A DNA stretch of 44,063 nt from contig NZ_PYBW01000151.1 of assembly GCF_003205575.1 (NCBI RefSeq), positions 1 to 44,063 on the forward strand, read 5' to 3'. This stretch comes from Streptomyces tateyamensis. Its GTDB lineage: Bacteria; Actinomycetota; Actinomycetes; Streptomycetales; Streptomycetaceae. Positions 39,144 to 44,063 of this stretch are shown here, piece by piece. The first letter of the stretch is position 1. Each line of letters opens with the position of its first letter. A program made the position numbers and the translations under genes. The notes beneath the pieces were generated by a model that worked only from the letters and a program-made list of their open reading frames with translations, was not told the DNA's origin and ran no database searches.

Positions 39144-41135
39144 GTGCTCAGATACCGATCCGGTCTGTGGCGCAGTAGCCGACGGACCGTCATGGTGAGC
39201 CTCGCCGCGGTGCTCGCGGCCGCGGGTCTGGCCAGCCCGATCGCGGCCATGGCCGACCCGCACCCCACCCAGCAGTGGGCCAGGTCCGCCCGGGCGCTGC
39301 CCGGCTCCGCCGCGGCCACCGCCACCAAGGCGGCGGCCAGGACCGCCCCGTCCAGCAAGCGGCTGGCCAGGCCGGGTACCAAGCCGACCGCCGGCGGCAC
39401 CGGCCACCCCGGCCCGCAGCTGGCCGACGGCGCCGACCCGGGCCACAACGGCGACGGCTACGTCTCCAACGAGTACGACCTGCAGATGACCTACAAGGGC
39501 GGCGAGGACTCCAAGGGCATCATCAGCGGACCGCCCAAGGTCTACCTGGTGGTCTGGGGATCCCAGTGGGGGACCTCCTCCACCAACGCCGCCGGCGACG
39601 TGGTGCTGTCGCAGGACGCCGACCAGGCCGTGCCGTACCAGCAGGACTTCTTCAAGGGCCTGGGCAGCGCCGGCGACGGCTGGAGCGCGGTGCTCACCCA
39701 GTACTGCGAGGGCATCCAGGCCGGCACGGTGCAGTGTCCGGCGAGCGCGGCGCACATCCAGTACCCCAACCCGGGCAGCGTGCTGGCCGGCGTCTGGGTG
39801 GACAACGCAGCCCCGGCCCCGCAGGCCGCCGACGAGCCCGAGCTGGGTGCCGAGGCGCTGGCCGCGGCCAAGCACTTCGGCAACCTGACCGAGGCGCAGA
39901 ACAGCAACGTGCAGTACATCATCGACTCACCGCAGGGCACCGACCCGGACAAGTGGCGTGAGCTCGGCTACTGCGCCTGGCACGACTTCCAGCGCTCGCA
40001 GTACGGCTCGCTGGCCTACACCAACATGCCCTACCTGACCGACGTGGCCGGGTGCGGCACCAACTGGTTCGGCGAGAACACCGCCCGCGGCCGCCTGGAC
40101 GGCTACGGCATCATCGGCGGCCACGAGTACGCCGAGACCCTCACCGACCCGAACACGCCGGGCGGTTGGACCGACGCCACCGGCCAGGAGCTCGGCGACA
40201 AGTGCGCCTGGATCCCCTACGGCGCCAACGGCGGGCTCTTCTTCGAGAACCTCTCCACCGGCTCCTTCCCGCTGCAGACCCTGTGGTCCAACGCCGACCA
40301 CCTGTGCCAGTCCGCCGACCCGGTCACCACCGGCCCGGCGCTGACCCTGAAGACCATGTGCGACCGCACGGACGCCCCCGGCCGGATCGGCATCCCGGCG
40401 GTGGCCACCGACAGCGCGGGAGCCGCGGTCAGCTACAGCGCCACCGGGCTGCCGGCGGGCCTGGTCATCGACCCGAAAAGCGGTGTCATCTCCGGCTCCA
40501 GCAGCGGCACCGCGGGCTGGCAGCGGATCACCGTCAACGCCACCGACGCCGGCGGGCGCACCGCCTCCACCGGCTTCTGGGAGAGCGTCACCGGCAACGG
40601 CCAGACCGGCTGCAACGGCATCGAACAGCTGATCAACCCGGGCTTCGAGAACGGCTCGGCGGACGTCGACCACACCGTGATGACCGACTCCTGGAGCCCC
40701 TCGGGCTACAACGTGATCACCCCGTCCAGCCTGCACGCGGCCCACTCGGGCACCTGGTACACCTGGCTCGGCCAGGACGGCAGCAGCAGCGACGACTCGA
40801 TCACCACCTACCTGAACACCTACCCGGGCTACCAGGGCGCGAACTTCTCCTTCTACCTGGACACCGAGTCGACCAACACCGCGGGCAGCAGCCCGGACAC
40901 CCTGACGCTGCAGGCCTTCTCGCAGTACGACGGCCACCCGCTCGGCACCGTGCGGACCTGGACCAGCAGCCAGGGCGCCAACAGCGGCTACCAGTACCAG
41001 TCGGTGGACCTGACCCCGTTCATCAAGCAGGTCGGCTGGGGCACCACCATCGGCCTGAAGCTGGTCTCGCACGAGAGCGGCGCCGACCCGCGGACGGCGT
41101 TCCTGATCGACGACGCCTCGGCGCGCGAGCACTGA
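39144..41135 (+). CDS. Large secreted protein with HEYAE motif, Ig-like and C-terminal beta-sandwich domains
   Basis: 663 residues. Signal peptide about 1-37 (RRTVMVSLAAVLAAAGLAS, cleavage near AMA-D). The core (about 120-390) has PPKVYLVVWGSQWG, NVQYIIDSPQGTDPDKW, GIIGGHEYAETLTDPNTPGG and ELGDKCAW. The H-E-Y-A-E pair plus a downstream D and E-x-x-D-K-C resemble the zinc-site layout in bacterial relatives of the PHI-1/EXORDIUM proteins. A putative-Ig (He_PIG-like) domain (about 395-485, YSATGLPAGLVIDPKSGVIS) is followed by a jelly-roll-like segment (LINPGFENGS to the end) that may bind carbohydrate. GTG at 39144 follows AAAGGG by 8 bases. Peptidase activity is possible but unproven. Confidence 0.7.
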   Translation: MLRYRSGLWRSSRRTVMVSLAAVLAAAGLASPIAAMADPHPTQQWARSARALPGSAAATATKAAARTAPSSKRLARPGTKPTAGGTGHPGPQLADGADPGHNGDGYVSNEYDLQMTYKGGEDSKGIISGPPKVYLVVWGSQWGTSSTNAAGDVVLSQDADQAVPYQQDFFKGLGSAGDGWSAVLTQYCEGIQAGTVQCPASAAHIQYPNPGSVLAGVWVDNAAPAPQAADEPELGAEALAAAKHFGNLTEAQNSNVQYIIDSPQGTDPDKWRELGYCAWHDFQRSQYGSLAYTNMPYLTDVAGCGTNWFGENTARGRLDGYGIIGGHEYAETLTDPNTPGGWTDATGQELGDKCAWIPYGANGGLFFENLSTGSFPLQTLWSNADHLCQSADPVTTGPALTLKTMCDRTDAPGRIGIPAVATDSAGAAVSYSATGLPAGLVIDPKSGVISGSSSGTAGWQRITVNATDAGGRTASTGFWESVTGNGQTGCNGIEQLINPGFENGSADVDHTVMTDSWSPSGYNVITPSSLHAAHSGTWYTWLGQDGSSSDDSITTYLNTYPGYQGANFSFYLDTESTNTAGSSPDTLTLQAFSQYDGHPLGTVRTWTSSQGANSGYQYQSVDLTPFIKQVGWGTTIGLKLVSHESGADPRTAFLIDDASAREH

Positions 41136-41186
41136 CCCCCACGGGTCCGACCGACCCGGCGCTCACCTGACGGAGCGTCGCCGACC

Positions 41187-41229
41187 GGCGCGGGGCCTGT
41201 CACGCCCCGGAGTGACCTGGCCCCGCGCC
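41187..41229 (+). terminator. Hairpin between the HEYAE protein and GH27
   Basis: Perfect 11-bp arms (41187-41197 and 41219-41229). The 21-base loop holds an inner 4-bp stem (41200-41203 with 41212-41215). Probably ends transcription of the preceding gene. It lies only 37 bases before the GH27 start, so it may also fold in the GH27 leader. Confidence 0.65.
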
Positions 41230-41266
41230 ACCATCCCCCACCCACGCGCCTCTTCCTGGAGCCCCC

Positions 41267-43327
41267 ATGCGCGTTTCCCTCCACCGGCTGGCCGGTGCCC
41301 TCGCGGCACTGACGCTGGCTTCCTCGGGCCTCGGTGCCCTGACCGTGACGGCCGCCACCCCGGCCGCCGCCCTGGACAACGGGGTGGCCCTCACCCCGCC
41401 GATGGGCTGGAACTCCTGGAACTCGCTCGGCACCGCGGTGACCGAGCAGCAGGTCAAGCAGACCATCGACTTCATGTCCGCCAACGGCCTGGTGGCGGCC
41501 GGCTACAACACCGTCACCATCGACGACGGCTGGTCCCTCTCGCACCGCAGCGACCAGAGCACCGACCTGGTGAAGAACTCCTACGGCGCGATGCAGCTCT
41601 ACGACACCAACGGCTACCCGGTCTGGGGCACCGACGGCACCGGCAACGACCCGACCTCCGGCCACCTGGTGCCGAACAGTGCCTACCCCTCCCAGAGCGT
41701 CAACGGGCAGACGGTGAACGGGATCCAGTACCTGGCCTGGTACGCCCACAGCAAGGGCATGAAGTTCGGCCTCTACGGCACCGACACGTACACCACGTGC
41801 CAGGGGCACCCGGGCAGCCTGGGCCACGAGTCGACCGACGCGAGCGACTTCGTCTCCTGGGGCGTCGACTACGTGAAGTACGACGACTGCCCCTACGGCC
41901 CGCAGATCGTCGGCCCGGACGGGCACAACGACTACACCCAGGGCGAGGGCAAGGAGCTCACCCAGTCGATGTACGCCCGGGTGCAGACCTTCCAGCGCGC
42001 GCTGGACGCCGCCTCCGCAGCCCAGGGCCGCCCCAAGGTGGTGCTCTCCGTCTCCGCCCAGCCGGTGCACACCGGCGTGCCGTACCTGCTGAACGCCAAC
42101 GACCCCGCCCGCACCGACCCCAGGATCCTGGCCGCCGGCACCCCCCAGTACCAGGCCCCCGGCTACGCACCCACCGGCGTGTGGTGCGGCCAGGTCGCCA
42201 ACCTGTGCCGGATCGGCGGCGACCGCGGCAGCGACCTGAACGGCGTGCTCTACGGCCAGCAGCTGGGCACCGCCCTGCAGTACCCCGGCAACGTCCGCCC
42301 GGGCAGTTGGAACGACCTCGACATGATGTTCGCGGGGTGGAACTACCCCTACGGGGTGTACGGCCTGACCACCAACGACTCGTACAACAAGTCCTTCACG
42401 GACGACGAGTCGCGCACCGAGCTGTCGATCCTGTCGATGATGGCCGCCCCGCTGATCTCCGGCGCCGACCTGCGCACCGCGGCCGACTCGCAGAAGACCG
42501 TCAACGGGACCACCTTCTCGACCGGGATCAACGCCTCCAGCCTGGCGATCTACAAGAACACCGACGTGATCGCGATCGACCAGGACGCCAAGGACCAGCC
42601 CGCGACCCTGGTCGGCGCGCCGCCGGCCACCCAGACGGCGCCGGTGATCCTGAAGCGCCAGCTGGCCAACGGCGACACCGCGGTGGCCTTCGTCAACCAG
42701 GACCCGGCCAACTGGCAGATGCCCAGCACCACCCTCGCCCAGCTCGGACTGACCGCCGCGAGCTACAGGTACAAGGAACTGTGGACCGGTGCCACCGGCT
42801 CCACCACCGCCTCGCTGGGCGGCAACTGGATCCCCGCCCACGGCGTCGCCCTCTACCGCCTCACCCCCGCGCCCGCCTACGCTCCGTCCGGCATCGTGGG
42901 TGACGGCAGGTACCACGCGATCGGCGCGGGCGGCAGCAACGGGAAGGCCCTGGAGGTCCAGGGCGGCTGCGCGGCCAACGTCGGCGGCAACTCCGACATC
43001 AACACCTACCAGGCCGCCAACGCCGCCCAGCAGTGGACCTTCACCGCCAACCCCGACGGCACCGTGCGGATCACCGACAACTGCCCCGCCCACAGCGTGC
43101 TCGCCGCCGGCGGCGGAGTCGGCACCGCCTACCTGCTCAACCCCTCCGCCGGGAACCCCTGGCAGGAGTGGAAGGTCCAGCAGAACACCAGCACCGGCAC
43201 CCTGACCATCACCAACACCGGCAACGGCCTCACCCTCGACACCAGCGGCACCACCACAGGCTCCAACGGCATGACCAACCCCGCCAACTCCTCGGCCGCC
43301 GGCCAGAACTGGACCCTGCTCTCCTGA
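41267..43327 (+). CDS. Secreted GH27 enzyme (alpha-galactosidase or beta-L-arabinopyranosidase) with ricin-type lectin domain
   Basis: 686 residues. Signal peptide about 1-36 (LAGALAALTLASSGLGALTV, cleavage near AAA-L). GH27 barrel with PPMGWNSWNSLG, TIDDGW, the nucleophile aspartate in VDYVKYDDCPY and the acid/base in GSWNDLDMM. A C-terminal beta domain follows, then CBM13/ricin-B from about 545 with Q-x-W repeats (QQWTF, QEWKV, QNWTL). GH27 includes alpha-galactosidases and, in Streptomyces, CBM13-bearing beta-L-arabinopyranosidases. The downstream AraF-like binding protein gene starts inside the stop codon (TGATG), which favours an arabinose-related role. Start ATG 41267 follows GGAG. Confidence 0.9.
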   Translation: MRVSLHRLAGALAALTLASSGLGALTVTAATPAAALDNGVALTPPMGWNSWNSLGTAVTEQQVKQTIDFMSANGLVAAGYNTVTIDDGWSLSHRSDQSTDLVKNSYGAMQLYDTNGYPVWGTDGTGNDPTSGHLVPNSAYPSQSVNGQTVNGIQYLAWYAHSKGMKFGLYGTDTYTTCQGHPGSLGHESTDASDFVSWGVDYVKYDDCPYGPQIVGPDGHNDYTQGEGKELTQSMYARVQTFQRALDAASAAQGRPKVVLSVSAQPVHTGVPYLLNANDPARTDPRILAAGTPQYQAPGYAPTGVWCGQVANLCRIGGDRGSDLNGVLYGQQLGTALQYPGNVRPGSWNDLDMMFAGWNYPYGVYGLTTNDSYNKSFTDDESRTELSILSMMAAPLISGADLRTAADSQKTVNGTTFSTGINASSLAIYKNTDVIAIDQDAKDQPATLVGAPPATQTAPVILKRQLANGDTAVAFVNQDPANWQMPSTTLAQLGLTAASYRYKELWTGATGSTTASLGGNWIPAHGVALYRLTPAPAYAPSGIVGDGRYHAIGAGGSNGKALEVQGGCAANVGGNSDINTYQAANAAQQWTFTANPDGTVRITDNCPAHSVLAAGGGVGTAYLLNPSAGNPWQEWKVQQNTSTGTLTITNTGNGLTLDTSGTTTGSNGMTNPANSSAAGQNWTLLS

Positions 43328-44063
43328 TGCGTACCGCACTCACCGCGGCGGCGGCCGTCTCACTGCTGCTGACCAGCGCGCTGACCGCCTGCTCCGGTTC
43401 GGCCGGCCCGAACCGGTCCGACGCCCACCTGTCGCTGACATATCTGCAGAAGCAGGGCGATCAGGGGTACTTCGTCGCCGAGGCCGCCGGTGCCAAGGCC
43501 CGGGCCGCGCAACTGGGCGTGGACCTCAAGGTGGTGAACCTCGGGGACACCGTGGAGAAGGTCCTCGGTGAGGCGCAGACCGCGATCGACCAGCACACCA
43601 GCGGCCTGATCGTGGTGGTGCCCGACCCGTCCGTGGGGCCGCAGCTGGTGCAGGAGGCCCAGGACGCCAAGGTCCCGCTGCTCAGCTCGGACGACCAGAT
43701 CTGCTCCGTCTCCCCGGACCCGCAGGCCTGCGCGCACCAGAACCTGGTGCCGCGGATCGGCTTCAGCAGCGAGCAGTTGGGCGGTGAGGTGGGCAAGCGG
43801 GCGGCCGCCGAGTACAAGAAGGCGGGTTGGAGCCCTGCCGACACCCGGATCATCGAGGCCTGGAAGTCGGACGTGACGGTCTGCGGCGAGCGGGTGGCGG
43901 CGGCGAGCTCCGCCTTCGCCGCCGCCGCCGGGCAGTTGCGCACGCTGGACGTGAACACCGACAACACCCCGGCCGGCGCCCAGGCCAAGGTGGCCGCCAC
44001 GGTGGCGGCCACCCCCGGGGTGAAGCACTGGGTGGTCTGGGGGTGCAACGACGAGAACGTGCA
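43327..44063 (+). CDS. AraF-like sugar-binding lipoprotein (3' end beyond window)
   Basis: 245 residues visible. The lipoprotein signal ends SLLLTSALTAC with the lipidation Cys. The mature segment resembles L-arabinose-binding AraF: LSLTYLQKQGDQGYFVAEAA, VVVPDPSVGPQLVQEA, VPLLSSDDQICS, and GVKHWVVWGCNDENV, which parallels the AraF stretch EVKHWLIVGMND. ATG at 43327 shares its A with the GH27 TGA, so translation is coupled. Expected to deliver the sugar freed by the GH27 enzyme to an ABC importer whose other genes should follow downstream of the window. Confidence 0.82.
   Translation, partial: MRTALTAAAAVSLLLTSALTACSGSAGPNRSDAHLSLTYLQKQGDQGYFVAEAAGAKARAAQLGVDLKVVNLGDTVEKVLGEAQTAIDQHTSGLIVVVPDPSVGPQLVQEAQDAKVPLLSSDDQICSVSPDPQACAHQNLVPRIGFSSEQLGGEVGKRAAAEYKKAGWSPADTRIIEAWKSDVTVCGERVAAASSAFAAAAGQLRTLDVNTDNTPAGAQAKVAATVAATPGVKHWVVWGCNDENV

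Noticed and set aside
39137..39178. ATG at 39137 as start of the secreted HEYAE protein
   Set aside because: It is out of frame and hits TAG after 13 codons; GTG at 39144 leads into a signal peptide.

Overview
The window is very GC-rich and actinobacterial. GTG and TTG starts are common, GGAGG-type ribosome binding sites precede most genes, many genes overlap as GTGA/ATGA, and the gene families (cebEFG/bglC/cebR, CBM2-bearing cellulases, LAL regulators, psuGK, xylFGH) are those of Streptomyces and close relatives such as Kitasatospora. I see no tRNA, rRNA, CRISPR array, transposase, integrase or replication origin. It reads as ordinary chromosome rich in polysaccharide-degradation genes.

Layout. 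Positions 1-3700 hold the start of a membrane protein gene, a flavodoxin-fold oxidoreductase, and a divergent FadH-like dienoyl-CoA reductase/PadR regulator pair. Positions 3706-9742 are the cellobiose/cellotriose uptake locus: bglC (GH1), cebG, cebF and cebE on the minus strand and cebR on the plus strand, with CebR-box palindromes before cebE and bglC. Positions 9864-14842 carry a stand-alone RelA/SpoT-type nucleotidyltransferase-like gene, a frameshifted giant LuxR (LAL) regulator and a class I terpene synthase. Positions 14936-21979 are a cellulase island: CBM2-GH5, GH6-FN3-CBM2 and, divergently, CBM2-Ig-GH48. CebR boxes lie in the GH6/GH48 intergenic region.

Positions 22150-28488 are a mixed block: a DUF3515 protein, a proline-rich small protein, a frameshifted serine hydrolase, a GNAT acetyltransferase, a PrnB-like haem dioxygenase-fold protein, a methyltransferase, a lytic transglycosylase-like protein, a 5'-truncated conserved-domain remnant and a coiled-coil protein. 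Positions 28618-31895 are a xylFGH-type pentose transporter. They are followed by a MoxR ATPase/VWA pair, a ROK regulator, an amidase and the pseudouridine catabolism pair psuG-psuK. Positions 39144-44063 hold a large secreted HEYAE-motif protein, a GH27 enzyme with a ricin-type lectin domain, and an AraF-like sugar-binding protein that overlaps the GH27 stop codon and runs off the end.

Function. The secreted GH6, GH48 and GH5 enzymes would release cello-oligosaccharides. CebEFG would import them (its ATPase, normally MsiK, is not here), BglC would hydrolyse them in the cytoplasm, and CebR would repress the set until cellobiose appears. The xylose transporter and the GH27/AraF pair extend this to hemicellulose sugars.

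The most striking structural feature is a 281-bp stretch, identical base for base, shared in inverted orientation by the CBM2 domains of GH5 (16086-16366) and GH48 (19139-19419). It flanks the GH6 gene. This indicates very recent gene conversion or duplication and gives substrates for an inversion that would exchange the promoters and signal peptides of the two enzymes while keeping both reading frames.
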